Counted from the stretch's first letter, positions 27,768-40,267 are shown. The stretch: DNA of 49,897 bases from Alphaproteobacteria bacterium (GCA_029861675.1 JAOTYV010000002.1:1-49897); one strand, 5' to 3'. A program made the numbers and translations. Notes: generated from the letters alone by a model not told the origin.

Positions 27768-27795
27768 CCGAAGTGGGTTCGGGAGTTATCCCAGG

Positions 27796-28353
27796 TTGGC
27801 ATCCAAAGTAGGCGATACGGGAGTAGCCTCCCGCTACGCATTGGCGTTGTTCGAGTTGGCGGACCAGGAGCGTAAGCTGGACGAGGTCGCGGAAGACCTT
27901 CGTACCATCGACGCGTTGGTGACGGACAATGACGAGCTGCAGCGCCTGTTGCGGAACCCGGTGGTAAGCCGGGCGGAGTCCGGCAAGGTAATGGCGGCGG
28001 TGCTCGACCGAATCGAGGCCGATCCGCTTACCCAGAAATTCATCGGATTGGTCGCGGCAAATCGTCGCCTGTTCGTGCTGCGAATGGTCATAAGGGCATT
28101 TCTTGATAAATTGGCGGAACGCCGTGGTGAAATCAGCGCCGAAGTCGTTTCGGCGAGCGCGCTGACCGCTGCCCAGGCCAAATCTCTTAAAGAAGCGCTG
28201 CACAAGGCCATGGGCGGCAAGATCGCTCTCTCGGCCGCCGTCGATCCCGGATTGATCGGCGGTCTTGTCGTCAAGGTGGGTAGCCGTATGGTGGACTCCT
28301 CGATTAGGACACAGATTCAGAAGATGAAACTCGCGATGAAAGGGGCTGCCTGA
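27796..28353 (+). CDS. atpH: ATP synthase F1 delta subunit
   Basis: A 185-residue peripheral-stalk subunit linking F1 to the b subunits. The N-terminal helical domain ([22 protein letters not shown]) and the C-terminal [21 protein letters not shown] motif are standard. The start is TTG at 27796, since no ATG or GTG gives a proper N-terminus; the weak start may limit its translation. A hairpin lies just upstream. The stop overlaps the atpA ATG by one base (TGATG). Confidence 0.94.
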   Translation: MASKVGDTGVASRYALALFELADQERKLDEVAEDLRTIDALVTDNDELQRLLRNPVVSRAESGKVMAAVLDRIEADPLTQKFIGLVAANRRLFVLRMVIRAFLDKLAERRGEISAEVVSASALTAAQAKSLKEALHKAMGGKIALSAAVDPGLIGGLVVKVGSRMVDSSIRTQIQKMKLAMKGAA

Positions 28354-29882
28354 TGGAGATCAAGGCTGCGGAAATATCGGCCATCCTGAAGGAACAAATC
28401 GCGAATTTCGGTGCCGAAACCGATGTCGCTGAAGTTGGCCAGGTTATTTCGGTCGGGGACGGCGTGGCGCGCGTCTACGGCTTGGACAATGTTCAGGCCG
28501 GTGAAATGGTCGAATTTCCCGGCGGCATCAAGGGGATGGCGCTGAACCTCGAAGCCGACAACGTGGGTGTCGTGATTTTCGGCGATGACCGCGACATCAA
28601 GGAAGGCGATACGGTCAAGCGAACCGGCACGATCGTGGATGTGCCCGTCGGCAAGGGCCTGCTCGGGCGCGTGGTGGATGCGCTCGGCAATCCGATTGAC
28701 GGCAAGGGCGCGCTCGACACCACGGAACGCCGGTTGGTCGAAGTCAAGGCGCCGGGCATCATTCCGCGTAAATCGGTGCACGAACCGATGCAGACCGGGC
28801 TCAAGGCCCTGGACGCCCTGGTTCCGGTCGGCCGTGGGCAGCGCGAACTCATTATTGGAGATCGGCAGACCGGCAAGACCGCGGTCGCCATCGACGCGAT
28901 CCTCAATCAAAAATCCGTCAACGATAGCGGCGACGAATCCAAAAAGCTGTACTGCATCTATGTGGTCATCGGGCAAAAACGCTCAACCGTGGCGCAGGTC
29001 GTCAAGACGTTGGAAGAAAACGGCGCGATGGAATATTCCATCGTCGTGTCCGCAACCGCATCCGAACCGGCGCCGATGCAATTCCTGGCGCCGTATGCCG
29101 GTTGTGCGATGGGCGAATTCTTCCGCGACAACGGTATGCACGCCCTGATCATTTACGATGATTTGTCGAAGCAGGCGACGGCGTATCGTCAAATGTCGCT
29201 GCTACTGCGGCGGCCGCCGGGGCGTGAAGCCTATCCTGGTGACGTTTTCTACATTCATTCGCGCCTGCTGGAACGCGCCGCCAAGATGAACGACGACGAA
29301 GGTGCGGGTTCGTTGACGGCGCTGCCGATCATCGAGACCCAGGCGAACGACGTGTCGGCCTATATTCCGACTAATGTCATCTCGATTACCGACGGCCAGA
29401 TATTTTTGGAAACCGAGCTGTTCTATCGCGGTGTCCGGCCGGCCATTAATGTCGGTTTGTCGGTGTCGCGGGTCGGGTCCGCGGCGCAAACCAAGTCCAT
29501 GAAACAGGTCGCCGGCACGATCAAGCTGGAGCTCGCCCAATTCCGGGAAATGGAGGCGTTCTCGCAGTTCGCCTCCGACCTCGACGCCTCGACGCAACGG
29601 CTGCTGGCCCGTGGTGCACGGTTGACCGAACTCCTGAAGCAGGGCCAATACAGCCCGCTGGCGGTCGAAGAGCAGGTGGTTGCCATCTTCGCCGGCGTAC
29701 GCGGCTATCTGGATTCGATCGACGTCAACGACGTCGGCCGTTTCGAGCAAGCGCTGCTTGAAGAATGCCGAAGCAATCAGGCCGATTTGCTGGCGAAAAT
29801 TCGTGACGACGGGGAGTTGTCGGATGAGTCGGAAAAAAGACTCGCCGAAGTCGCTGAAAACCTCGTCAAGACTTTCGCTTGA
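28353..29882 (+). CDS. atpA: ATP synthase F1 alpha subunit
   Basis: A 509-residue non-catalytic nucleotide-binding subunit. The P-loop is GDRQTGKT (about 170-177), followed by [22 protein letters not shown] and the conserved [17 protein letters not shown] near residue 365. ELTE-type N-terminal helix and length are normal for alphaproteobacteria. It overlaps atpH by one base and is followed by atpG after 28 bases. Confidence 0.99.
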   Translation: MEIKAAEISAILKEQIANFGAETDVAEVGQVISVGDGVARVYGLDNVQAGEMVEFPGGIKGMALNLEADNVGVVIFGDDRDIKEGDTVKRTGTIVDVPVGKGLLGRVVDALGNPIDGKGALDTTERRLVEVKAPGIIPRKSVHEPMQTGLKALDALVPVGRGQRELIIGDRQTGKTAVAIDAILNQKSVNDSGDESKKLYCIYVVIGQKRSTVAQVVKTLEENGAMEYSIVVSATASEPAPMQFLAPYAGCAMGEFFRDNGMHALIIYDDLSKQATAYRQMSLLLRRPPGREAYPGDVFYIHSRLLERAAKMNDDEGAGSLTALPIIETQANDVSAYIPTNVISITDGQIFLETELFYRGVRPAINVGLSVSRVGSAAQTKSMKQVAGTIKLELAQFREMEAFSQFASDLDASTQRLLARGARLTELLKQGQYSPLAVEEQVVAIFAGVRGYLDSIDVNDVGRFEQALLEECRSNQADLLAKIRDDGELSDESEKRLAEVAENLVKTFA

Positions 29883-29910
29883 TACGCGACCGATAGCGTA
29901 GTCAGCATCG

Positions 29911-32243
<2,333 letters not shown>

Positions 32244-32263
32244 CGCCGCAAGGAGAATAGTCC

Positions 32264-32680
32264 GTGGCGGACAAAGTGAATTTCGAACTGGTCTCCCCTG
32301 TACAGCTCCTGCTGTCGCAGGAAGTCGACATGGTCGTCGTTCCGGGCGCGGAAGGTGATTTCGGCGTTCTTGCGGACCATGCGCCGGTGATATCGACGAT
32401 CCGTGCGGGCACGATTACGGTATTCGACAACGGCGCGGCAAGCGCGCGCATTTTCGTTGCGGGCGGTTTCGCGGAAGTGACGGCGGAGCGGTGCACCGTG
32501 CTTGCGGAAAACGCGGAACCGTTGGATGAAATGGATCGCTCCGCGGTCGAGAGCCAACTCGGGGAATTGCGGGACGCGTTGGGTAACGTCAATGATGATG
32601 GCGAGCGGCAGAAAACCGCTGCCGCCATTGCGATCGCGGAAGCCAAGCTGGAAGCGCTGGACGATCAGATTTACGAATAG
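32264..32680 (+). CDS. atpC: ATP synthase F1 epsilon subunit
   Basis: A 138-residue subunit at the rotor base. The N-terminal beta-sandwich (about 1-85; VNFELVSPVQLLLSQEVDMVVVPGAEGDFGVL) is followed by two C-terminal helices that can inhibit ATP hydrolysis. It starts with GTG at 32264 behind AAGGAGA. It is the last gene of the atp cluster and is followed after 24 bases by a strong intrinsic terminator. Confidence 0.97.
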   Translation: MADKVNFELVSPVQLLLSQEVDMVVVPGAEGDFGVLADHAPVISTIRAGTITVFDNGAASARIFVAGGFAEVTAERCTVLAENAEPLDEMDRSAVESQLGELRDALGNVNDDGERQKTAAAIAIAEAKLEALDDQIYE

Positions 32681-32704
32681 GACCGTGAGCCGCTACGATG
32701 AGAC

Positions 32705-32727
32705 GGCCGCCATGGGGCGGCCTTTTT
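32705..32727 (+). terminator. Intrinsic terminator of the atp operon
   Basis: GGCCGCC at 32705-32711 and GGCGGCC at 32716-32722 form a 7-bp GC stem with an ATGG loop, followed by TTTTT at 32723-32727. It lies 24 bases after the atpC stop, and the next gene is convergent. Confidence 0.9.
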
Positions 32728-32749
32728 CATGTCCGGACCCGGGCCCGGG

Positions 32750-33571
32750 CTAGGCGGTCAGGTCCAGCAGGGACCCCGGATCGAGGGTTCCGCCCGGATT
32801 GCCGCCGCCCGGCGGCCGGTTGCCTGCCGGTTCCGTGGCGGTGGTCTGCGATCCAGATCGTGTTTCGTCCGCGCCGTCCGCGCGCCGCTCTTTCTTTTCG
32901 GCCTCTTCCGCGGCCTTTTGCTCGCGCAATTCCTGCCGTGCCTGCCGTATCTTTCCATCGGCTTGAGCGGCAACCTGCCGGTCCTGCGATGACGGTTGGG
33001 CGGGGGCAAGGGCGGCCCGTTTGACGGTTTCCAGCTTCCGGATTGTCGCTTGTGGATTGTTGGGAATCTCGCCGGTGTCGATCTTCACCTCGCCGCCGAC
33101 CGCATAGGATCTTCCATCGGGTCCGCGCACGGTTTCAAAAGTGACCTGGCCCGCATAGGGGCCGCCGGCGGATTTATGGGCCTGTTCGTGGGTACGCACT
33201 TCCTGGTCACGCCTCCTGAGGCGCTCCACTTCCTTGCGTTCCTCTTCGGTCAGGCCATCGGGTCCCTTTTCTTCCGCGCTCTCTTTTTCGGGAACAGCTT
33301 CCTCGTTTTCCGGAGTGGTATCGGAGGATGTCTCGTCTTCGGACTCCTGTGCCACGGACTGTCCGTTCAGGTCGATAAGCGGCGTTGCGCTGCTGGCGCC
33401 ACGGACGGGGGAGGTGTCGGGGGATGCGTCGGAATCGGCTGATTGCGATGCCTGGCTCCCGGTTGGCCGGTCCGGAATCGCGGTCAATCGGCTGGACCCT
33501 ATGTTAGGGTTCCCGGCCGGCCTAAAAATCGGATTTAACGTCGAAACTTCCACGAAAATCTCCGCAGACAA
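32750..33571 (-). CDS. SprA-like putative metalloprotease (CJM1_0395 family)
   Basis: A 273-residue protein matching the SprA-related putative metalloprotease family. The core [17 protein letters not shown] holds an HExxH zinc-protease motif (H128, E129, H132), followed by [35 protein letters not shown]. The N-terminal 100 residues are low-complexity Ser/Asp/Glu, the C-terminal part is Glu/Lys/Arg-rich and helical, and the end is Gly/Pro-rich. No signal peptide is seen. Proteolytic activity has not been shown to my knowledge. The start is TTG at 33571, with a GTG six codons later as an alternative. Confidence 0.8.
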   Translation of the reverse strand: MSAEIFVEVSTLNPIFRPAGNPNIGSSRLTAIPDRPTGSQASQSADSDASPDTSPVRGASSATPLIDLNGQSVAQESEDETSSDTTPENEEAVPEKESAEEKGPDGLTEEERKEVERLRRRDQEVRTHEQAHKSAGGPYAGQVTFETVRGPDGRSYAVGGEVKIDTGEIPNNPQATIRKLETVKRAALAPAQPSSQDRQVAAQADGKIRQARQELREQKAAEEAEKKERRADGADETRSGSQTTATEPAGNRPPGGGNPGGTLDPGSLLDLTA

Positions 33572-33702
33572 ACTAGGTCGACGCCGCTTTTCAGACCGGC
33601 GCGCGGTGCGTTCGGGCGAATGATTCCCATCGCCGCATTGTCTTCCACACGGCCAATTGTGGACGCGGCATGGTTAAGATTTTGTAACCGGTTGGCGTCG
33701 AT

Positions 33703-34200
33703 TCAGGGGTTCCGGGCGACCGCCGCGACGAGGTCCCGAAATTCATCGATCACTGCCCGGTAAAGGTCTCTTTTGAATGGAATTATCCTATCGACGAGCG
33801 TATCGATGCCGGTCCAGCGCCAGTCCGTGAATTCCGGTTTGTGGGCGTTGATGTCGATGTCGTCATCGGTACCGGTAAAGCGCAACGCGAACCACTGTTG
33901 TGTCTGGCCGCGGTAGCGACCGCGCCAGATCCTACTGGCGACGTCTTTCGGCAGGTCGTACCGCAACCATCCTTCACTTACGCCGATGATCTCCGCCCTG
34001 TCGGTGCCGGTTTCCTCGGCGAGTTCCCGAAGCGCCGCCTGTTCCGGCGTTTCCCCCGCATCGATACCACCTTGCGGCATCTGCCAATGATCGCCTGGGT
34101 CGTCGATGCGTTTGCCGACAAAGATGGTGCCGTCGTGGTTGATGAGCATCAATCCCACGCACGGCCGATACTGCGGATGAGGTGTGTCGCGGGGGGCCAT
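33703..34200 (-). CDS. rppH: RNA 5'-pyrophosphohydrolase
   Basis: A 165-residue Nudix hydrolase that removes pyrophosphate from mRNA 5' ends and starts RNase E-dependent decay. The Nudix box GGIDAGETPEQAALRELAEETG (about 44-65) is complete, with the RELxEE catalytic glutamates. YRPCVGLMLIN and RYRGQTQQWFALRF are RppH-specific. The ATG at 34200 overlaps nothing and lies 5 bases downstream of the deacetylase stop, so the two are cotranscribed. Confidence 0.95.
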   Translation of the reverse strand: MAPRDTPHPQYRPCVGLMLINHDGTIFVGKRIDDPGDHWQMPQGGIDAGETPEQAALRELAEETGTDRAEIIGVSEGWLRYDLPKDVASRIWRGRYRGQTQQWFALRFTGTDDDIDINAHKPEFTDWRWTGIDTLVDRIIPFKRDLYRAVIDEFRDLVAAVARNP

Positions 34201-34204
34201 CCGT

Positions 34205-35302
34205 CTATTTTCGACTCTGGGCCGCCGCCGATACAGGCGCAAGGACGAAGCCCTTGCTGGACAGGCTCTCAAGCCAATCGCGCAATACGCGGATGGTCAG
34301 CGGATAGGCATGTGCCGTCCCGATTGCGATTCCGCGCGCCTTCGCGCGGGCTTCGAGTTTGGACAGATTTTCTTCGATCGAATCCCGCGCCGGCTCGCGA
34401 TCGAGAAACAAATAGTTGGCGGCCACCGGCAGGCCGATTTCGCTGGCGATCTTCTTGGTTTGGCCAAGTGGATTTTCACGCGTATCGACGAGCATCAGTC
34501 CCCGGGCCTTGAGTTCGGAGAGGATCGGCGTGAGGGCGCGCGGCTTCGTCGCGAAACCCGATCCCATATACACCGAAACACCGACATACCCGGTAACGCG
34601 GCTCAGGACCCACTCAAGCTGCCGGAGATTTTGATCGATGGATACACTGGTGAGAAGGGTGTGCGGCCCCGGGTCGTTGCGGGGAAAGTCCACCGGCTCC
34701 ATGGGCAGATCGAGCAAGACCTCGTGTCCCTGGCGACGGCTCGATTCGATCAGGGCGTCGAGGTTCTTGCCGAAGGGCGCAAACGACAGCGAGACCGGCC
34801 CGGGGAGGCTTTCAATCGCCATCCGCGTTTCCTTGGCGGAGATTCCCAGCCCCATCAGTATGATTGCGATCCGGGGCCGTTTTTCCACCTGGCTGAAGGG
34901 TCGGGCATAAACCCGCCAAGCGGCGCGGCCATCCTTGCCAACAATCGGCAAGGGTCCCAAATCGGTCTTTTCCAGCAATGCCGGATCGGGGTGCGGATGC
35001 AGGCCCGCCAGTGCGGTATCTTTCTTGGCAGGGGGGGCTGCCGGTACGGGCCGGGCGGCGGCAGGGTCGGTGGTCGATGAGGGCGCCGCCGCTGAGTTGG
35101 CCTCTTCCGGGACAGCTTTACGGTACTTCGAAAGCGCCAAGGAGGCGCGGGGCGACGTCCCGGTGGTCCCTGTGGTCTGATCGTAGGTCAAGTAGAGCCA
35201 GGTCGCCCCGCCGATCAAGGTCGTCAGACACAGGATCCAAGCCATCATCACCAGGGATCCGAACACGCGAGCCCCTCGGGGAACGCGCCCCGGCGGCGTC
35301 AC
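34205..35302 (-). CDS. Divergent polysaccharide deacetylase family protein
   Basis: A 365-residue membrane-anchored protein. An N-terminal hydrophobic segment (about 14-38) acts as a signal anchor, followed by a Pro/Ala/Ser-rich linker and the divergent polysaccharide deacetylase domain (about 140-355). The usual IDDLG start motif of this family is ILMGLG here, lacking the two aspartates. VSLSFAPFGKNLDALIESSRRQGHEVLLDLPMEP and the later DTRENP segment are otherwise typical. Its position after envC and ctpA suggests an envelope role, possibly structural rather than catalytic. Confidence 0.88.
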   Translation of the reverse strand: MTPPGRVPRGARVFGSLVMMAWILCLTTLIGGATWLYLTYDQTTGTTGTSPRASLALSKYRKAVPEEANSAAAPSSTTDPAAARPVPAAPPAKKDTALAGLHPHPDPALLEKTDLGPLPIVGKDGRAAWRVYARPFSQVEKRPRIAIILMGLGISAKETRMAIESLPGPVSLSFAPFGKNLDALIESSRRQGHEVLLDLPMEPVDFPRNDPGPHTLLTSVSIDQNLRQLEWVLSRVTGYVGVSVYMGSGFATKPRALTPILSELKARGLMLVDTRENPLGQTKKIASEIGLPVAANYLFLDREPARDSIEENLSKLEARAKARGIAIGTAHAYPLTIRVLRDWLESLSSKGFVLAPVSAAAQSRK

Positions 35303-35368
35303 GCTCCCGGGGCGGCCGGAAGCGTCGGACCTGGATTTGCGGAACGGAAGTTTCAGAGCGGTTGAACC

Positions 35369-36703
35369 TTAATTCACCATCCGACTTCGGAACATCGCGA
35401 TGCCACGCAACAAATCCAATGCTCGGGCCAATTGGAAATCTTCCGCCGTGGCCTTTGCCCTTGCGTCCTCGGCCGAGATTTCTGGTTTGGCCGCCGATTC
35501 AGGCTTCTTACCATCCCCTGGCTTTTTTTCTTCCTCGTTTTCAAGGGCGCCCCGAAGATCGCGCTCGGAACGCCGCATCACCGGGGCGTCGACCGGCACG
35601 ATACGCGCTTGAGCGACTTCAATGTCCGGATTGATGCCCTTCGCCTGAATCGAGCGACCGCTCGGCGTGTAGTAGCGCTGTGTGGTTAATTTGATGGCAC
35701 CGCTGCGCCCGAGGGGAATGATCGTCTGAACCGACCCCTTACCGAAGGTCTTCGTGCCGACAATGATGGCGCGCCGATGGTCCTGGAGGGCGCCGGCAAC
35801 AATCTCGGAAGCGGATGCCGATCCGCCGTTGATCAATACGATCAACGGTTTGCCGTCAGTCAGATCGCCCGATGTCGCATTGAACCGCTGACCCGTGTCT
35901 TCATGGCGTCCGCGTGTCGAGACGATTTCGCCCTGATCCAGGAAACTGTCGCTCACCGTTACGGCTTGATCCAGCAAGCCGCCTGGATTGTTACGCAGAT
36001 CAAGGATGTAGCCCATCAGCTCGTCACCGAGCTTTTTCTTCAGCTTGTCGACCGCCCGCTTCAATCCCTTGTCGGTTTGTTCGCTGAAGCTGCTGATGCG
36101 GATATAGCCGATCTTACCCTCGGGACGGGAGCGTACGCTTTGAATGCGAATGCGGTCCCGGACGATGGACACATCGAAGGGTTTCTTTGCGCCGCGTCGA
36201 ATGGTGAGTTTAATGGCGGTCTTGATCGGACCGCGCATCTTGGTCACCGCCTCGCTCAGGGTGAGGCCTTGGATCTGCTCGCCGTTGAGATGGGTAATCA
36301 GGTCGCCCGGCTTCAGGCCGGCCCGGTCGGCGGGTGTGTCGTCGATCGGCGAGACCACCTTGACGTAGCCCTTTTCCATGGTGACCTCGATGCCGAGGCC
36401 GCCAAATTCACCCTTGGTCTGGACCTGCATGTCGCGAAACCGCCGTTTATTCAAGAAGGCGGAATGGGGGTCCAGATGGGTGAGCATGCCGGTGATGGCG
36501 GCTTCGATGAGCTCCTCATCCGACTTCTCCTCGACATAGTCCTTGCGCACGCGCTCAAACACATTGCCGAACAACTCGAGCATGCGATAGGTCTCGGGTT
36601 TATCAGGGGCCGCAAATCCGGCCGGCGCCGGGATCAGAAAGAATGCACCGACCAGTGCTCCAATCGCCACCGCTGTGAACAGTTTAGGCATATCGCGCTT
36701 CAT
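35369..36703 (-). CDS. ctpA: Carboxy-terminal processing protease, S41 family
   Basis: A 444-residue periplasmic serine protease. A signal peptide (about 1-31, PAGFAA) precedes an N-terminal helical part, a PDZ domain (about 95-175, GGLGIEVTMEKGYVKVVSPIDDTPADRAGLKPGD) and the S41 catalytic domain. The nucleophile Ser lies in NGGSASASEIVAGALQDH, with the Lys of the Ser-Lys dyad in TFGKGSVQT. The C-terminal tail is Glu/Lys/Pro-rich. It sits between envC and the deacetylase, a conserved envelope gene group. Confidence 0.95.
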   Translation of the reverse strand: MKRDMPKLFTAVAIGALVGAFFLIPAPAGFAAPDKPETYRMLELFGNVFERVRKDYVEEKSDEELIEAAITGMLTHLDPHSAFLNKRRFRDMQVQTKGEFGGLGIEVTMEKGYVKVVSPIDDTPADRAGLKPGDLITHLNGEQIQGLTLSEAVTKMRGPIKTAIKLTIRRGAKKPFDVSIVRDRIRIQSVRSRPEGKIGYIRISSFSEQTDKGLKRAVDKLKKKLGDELMGYILDLRNNPGGLLDQAVTVSDSFLDQGEIVSTRGRHEDTGQRFNATSGDLTDGKPLIVLINGGSASASEIVAGALQDHRRAIIVGTKTFGKGSVQTIIPLGRSGAIKLTTQRYYTPSGRSIQAKGINPDIEVAQARIVPVDAPVMRRSERDLRGALENEEEKKPGDGKKPESAAKPEISAEDARAKATAEDFQLARALDLLRGIAMFRSRMVN

Positions 36704-36778
36704 ACCAGCACGTTCCTCTCTACGCTTCGCGTTCCAACTATTGCTCTCATTGTATTGAAGCCGTGGAGCATGTTCGGC

Positions 36779-38059
36779 TTATCCTCTCGCCTTGTTTGCA
36801 GATTGGGCAAACCAGGGCTGCGGGTTGACCGGCTGCCCGCCGCGGCGAAGTTCGACATAGAGCTGTGGTGTTCCATCCTTCGATCTGGCCATTACGCCAA
36901 CCGGTTCACCGGCAAGCAGCCATTGCCCGACACTGCCGTCAACCTGGGCCAGCCCAGCGAGCAAAGTATGATATCCACCGTCATGCTCAATAATCAATAT
37001 TTGCCCATAGCCGCGGAACGGGCCCGCAAACACCACTCTGCCGTCGTGTGGTGCAATGATCCGGGCCGCCGGTCTCGTTTCAATTGTGATACCTCGGGAA
37101 GTGTTACCATATCCTGTGTTTTCTCCATAGCGCCGTGTTATTTGGCCGCGCGCAGGAAAAGTGATCGGGCCGCGTCTCGGAAATGGCCGCAGCAACGCCG
37201 GTTTCGGCACCGTCAGGCGGGCTGTCTGCCGGGGGAGCGTCTGGCGCCGCTGGCGTTGCGTATCCGCGTCGCGTCCGGCTAGAGGTGCGGTGCGCGGCGG
37301 CGGCGGCCGATCCTCCTCAAGGCGCTGAAAGAGCTCCTTAAGATTATGCGCCTCCCGGGCGAGTTTCTTCATTCTACTGGTAATTCGGAGCTTTTCGGCC
37401 TCGGTCTGCTTGAGCAGCGCGTCCTTCCGCGCGATCAGTTTTCTCAACCGGCGCTTGAGCGATTGATGATCGCGACCGGCATCCCGCAAATCCGAAAGCT
37501 GGTCTGCAAGGGCCGTGCGGGTATCGTTCAATTCGATGATTTCTTCCCGCAGGTCATTGGCGCGATGTTGAATGGTGGGAAGCGTCGCCCGCAGCAACAT
37601 GGTCCGGCGGACGACCTCGATCGGTTTGCCGCGTGACAACATCAGTGCGCGGGGCGGATTGCGCGACAACCGCTCCAGGACGCTCAACGTCGCCGTCAAT
37701 TGCCGCCGGCGTTGCAACAGCGCTTGTTCGCGCGTCCGGACGGTCGCCTTGGTTTTCCGAAGGTCGGCCTCGAGCCGGGTCAGCCGCGCCTCTCCGTCAT
37801 GCGACGCCCGCGCACCGGCAATGAGCCGGCCCCGCAACGTGTCGAGCTCCTTGGCAAGGGCCCGTGATTTTTGATCGAGCGCGGCCTCGCGGCCGCGGGT
37901 CGCCTTGATCTCATTCTCGAGCTTTTCCAGCTCGCCCCGGCTCTGGGCGGAGGCAGGCGTGGCGACGGCACCTGCCGTCAGGCCGACCGTTACGAGAACG
38001 AGACGGCACAGCCATCCCCGCATCCCGGTCGCCCGCGTGTGCAACTCAGCCTGCTTCAC
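36779..38059 (-). CDS. envC: Murein hydrolase activator EnvC-like, degenerate M23 domain
   Basis: A 426-residue periplasmic protein. After a signal peptide (cleaved near ATPASAQS) come long coiled coils (about 40-245) and a C-terminal LytM/M23 domain (about 295-420, ARGQITRRYGENTGYGNTSRGITIET). The zinc ligands of active M23 enzymes are absent: the first His/Asp motif is RGITIET and the HxH position reads YVELR. This matches EnvC-type activators, which switch on amidases during septal peptidoglycan splitting. The ATG at 38059 overlaps the gpmI stop by 14 bases; an internal ATG at 38023 is an alternative start. Confidence 0.88.
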   Translation of the reverse strand: MKQAELHTRATGMRGWLCRLVLVTVGLTAGAVATPASAQSRGELEKLENEIKATRGREAALDQKSRALAKELDTLRGRLIAGARASHDGEARLTRLEADLRKTKATVRTREQALLQRRRQLTATLSVLERLSRNPPRALMLSRGKPIEVVRRTMLLRATLPTIQHRANDLREEIIELNDTRTALADQLSDLRDAGRDHQSLKRRLRKLIARKDALLKQTEAEKLRITSRMKKLAREAHNLKELFQRLEEDRPPPPRTAPLAGRDADTQRQRRQTLPRQTARLTVPKPALLRPFPRRGPITFPARGQITRRYGENTGYGNTSRGITIETRPAARIIAPHDGRVVFAGPFRGYGQILIIEHDGGYHTLLAGLAQVDGSVGQWLLAGEPVGVMARSKDGTPQLYVELRRGGQPVNPQPWFAQSANKARG

Positions 38060-39602
38060 GCTGTTCGCCGATATGAATGATCAGGGAATTTCCAGTCATC
38101 TCGTCCGGTTTCTCGCAACCCAGGAGTTCCAGCACCGTCGGGGCGATATCGGCGAGCTTGCCGTCATGCAGACCGGCGATGTCGGTAAATTCACCGGCAA
38201 GAACCAACGGCACCAGATTGCTGGTATGCGCGGTATGGGCTTGCCCGGTTTCCGGGTCGCTCATTTGCTCGGCATTGCCGTGATCCGCGGTGATCAGCAT
38301 GATGCCGCCCGCCTTCCGAACGGCCGTGTCCAGCCGGCCGAGACAGGCGTCCACCGCGGAGACCGCCTTCATCGCCGCTTCCAGGATGCCGGTATGGCCG
38401 ACCATGTCGGTGTTCGCGAAATTCACCAGAATGAAGTCGAACCGATCGTCCTCGATCGCGGCGACCAATTCGTCCGTCACTTCGGCGGCCGACATCTCGG
38501 GTTGCAGGTCATAGGTCGCGACCTTCGGCGACGGGATCAAAATACGTTCTTCGCCCGGAAATACGCGTTCCTCGCCGCCATTGAAGAAAAACGTTACATG
38601 GGCGTATTTTTCGGTTTCGGCGATGCGAAGCTGGGTCATCCCCGCGGCCGAGAGCACATCCCCCAACACTTTGGCCAGGCGCCGCGGTGGAAACAGGCTC
38701 GTCATCAAGGCGTTCAACGCTTCGGAGTATTCGACCATCCCGGCTGCTGCGGCAAAGGACACCGTGCGTTCCCGCGCAAATCCGTCAAATGCCGGGTCCA
38801 GCAGCGATGTCAGAATTTCGCGCGCGCGGTCGGCCCGGAAATTGGCCATCAGCAGCCCATCGCCATCCTGCATGCCCGGGTATCCGCCGATGATCGCCGG
38901 TTCGACGAATTCGTCGGTCTGGCCGGCGGCGTAGGCGGCCTCGATCGCCGCGGCGGCATCGGGCGCCGGCGTGCCCCGCGCGGCGACCAAGGCGTGATAT
39001 GCCTGGGTAACCCGTTCCCACCGCGTGTCCCGGTCCAGCGCGAAATAGCGGCCGCAGATCGTGCCGATTTGGATGCCGGGAGCGTCGGCCATGAAGGTGT
39101 CGAGATAGTCGCCCGCGCTTTTCGGCGGCGTGTCGCGGCCATCGAGCAGGGCATGCACGATCACCGGAATTTCGGCGTCGCGGAGGATCCGGGCAAGTCC
39201 GGCTATGTGATTCTGATGCGAGTGCACGCCGCCGGGCGACATCAATCCGAGAAGATGCGCCGTACCGCCGGATTTCCGCAGGTCGTCGATGAACGTCAGC
39301 AGGGCCGGCCGGCTGGCCAGCGAGCCATCCTCCAGCGCGGTGTCGATCTGCGGAAGGTCCTGCAGGACGACCCGGCCGGCGCCCAGATTCATATGGCCCA
39401 CTTCGGAATTGCCCATCTGGCCGGCGGGCAGGCCGACATGGCCCTCCGAGGCATCGAGTTTGCCGTGCGGCGATGTCGCGTTCAGCCGGTCCCAGACCGG
39501 TGTGGACGCCAGTCGGATCGCGTTGTTTTCGGTCTCGTCTCGCTCACCCCAGCCATCGAGGACGCACAGCAAAACGGGGCGAATGGGCGTAAATTTGGTC
39601 AT
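38046..39602 (-). CDS. gpmI: 2,3-bisphosphoglycerate-independent phosphoglycerate mutase
   Basis: A 518-residue dimetal enzyme of the alkaline phosphatase superfamily that interconverts 3- and 2-phosphoglycerate. VLCVLDGWGERD carries the first metal Asp, the phosphorylated Ser lies in MGNSEVGHMNLGAGR (about residues 60-74), and ITADHGNAEQM and HTSNLVPLVL hold later metal ligands. The length is normal. It is followed closely by envC in the same direction; the 185-base gap from rlmH contains no clear element. Confidence 0.96.
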   Translation of the reverse strand: MTKFTPIRPVLLCVLDGWGERDETENNAIRLASTPVWDRLNATSPHGKLDASEGHVGLPAGQMGNSEVGHMNLGAGRVVLQDLPQIDTALEDGSLASRPALLTFIDDLRKSGGTAHLLGLMSPGGVHSHQNHIAGLARILRDAEIPVIVHALLDGRDTPPKSAGDYLDTFMADAPGIQIGTICGRYFALDRDTRWERVTQAYHALVAARGTPAPDAAAAIEAAYAAGQTDEFVEPAIIGGYPGMQDGDGLLMANFRADRAREILTSLLDPAFDGFARERTVSFAAAAGMVEYSEALNALMTSLFPPRRLAKVLGDVLSAAGMTQLRIAETEKYAHVTFFFNGGEERVFPGEERILIPSPKVATYDLQPEMSAAEVTDELVAAIEDDRFDFILVNFANTDMVGHTGILEAAMKAVSAVDACLGRLDTAVRKAGGIMLITADHGNAEQMSDPETGQAHTAHTSNLVPLVLAGEFTDIAGLHDGKLADIAPTVLELLGCEKPDEMTGNSLIIHIGEQREAG

Positions 39603-39787
39603 CGGCAGAACTGTCAGTTTCGGCGCTGGCCGCCAGGTTGATCGCTGGCCGGAGAATACCCGGAATCACGGGAATTGGAAACGGTCTCTCCCGGTCAGGA
39701 CGCACCCTGGCTAGTCCTGTCGGGCGATGGTGGCCCGGTGTGGTTTTCCGCCCATGAGCGGCGAATTATGCCACATTTCCCGGAATT

Positions 39788-40246
39788 TCAGGCGCGATGG
39801 TAGGGATGGCCGGCCAGGATGCATTCCGCCCGGTACAGCTGCTCGACCAGCATCGACCGCGCCAACAGGTGCGGCCACGTCATCGGGCCCAAGGCGATCA
39901 CGAGCGCCGCCTCGGCGCGAAGGTCTTGGTCGAGGCCATCGGCGCCGCCGATCAGGAACGCGACATCGCGATGTCCGGTGTCCTGCCATTGGCCGAGCTG
40001 TGCGGCAAAAGCCTTGCTGTCGAGGGGTTTGCCGCGCTCGTCGAGGGCGGCGATCACCGCATCCGCCGGGAGCGCGGCGCGCAGCAACGCCGCCTCGCGC
40101 CGTTTTCGCCCGGCCGTATCGAGCGGTCTTTTTTCCTCCACTTCGCGGATCTCGAGGGGCCACCGCAAGCGTTGCCGATAGAGATCAATGAGCGTTTGCT
40201 CGGGGCCTTTCCGGGCGCGGCCGACCGCGGCGATGACAATGCGCAC
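39788..40246 (-). CDS. rlmH: 23S rRNA (pseudouridine-1915-N3)-methyltransferase RlmH
   Basis: A 152-residue SPOUT-class methyltransferase that methylates pseudouridine 1915 of 23S rRNA using S-adenosylmethionine. The knot region is visible in FLIGGADGLDQDL, ALGPMTWPHLLARSMLVEQLYRAECILAGHPYHR is the typical C-terminus, and YRQRLRWPLEIREVEEKR the N-terminal part. It lies 21 bases after rsfS, a common pairing. Confidence 0.96.
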   Translation of the reverse strand: MRIVIAAVGRARKGPEQTLIDLYRQRLRWPLEIREVEEKRPLDTAGRKRREAALLRAALPADAVIAALDERGKPLDSKAFAAQLGQWQDTGHRDVAFLIGGADGLDQDLRAEAALVIALGPMTWPHLLARSMLVEQLYRAECILAGHPYHRA

Positions 40247-40267
40247 CGGTCACCCGGGTCCGGCCGG

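Noticed and set aside
35777..37282. 501-codon open frame on the plus strand
   Set aside because: Opposite to ctpA and envC; no ribosome-binding site or recognisable motif.
37905..39641. 578-codon open frame on the plus strand
   Set aside because: Antisense to gpmI and the start of envC, both with recognisable catalytic or structural motifs. The translation has no domain and is a shadow of codon bias.
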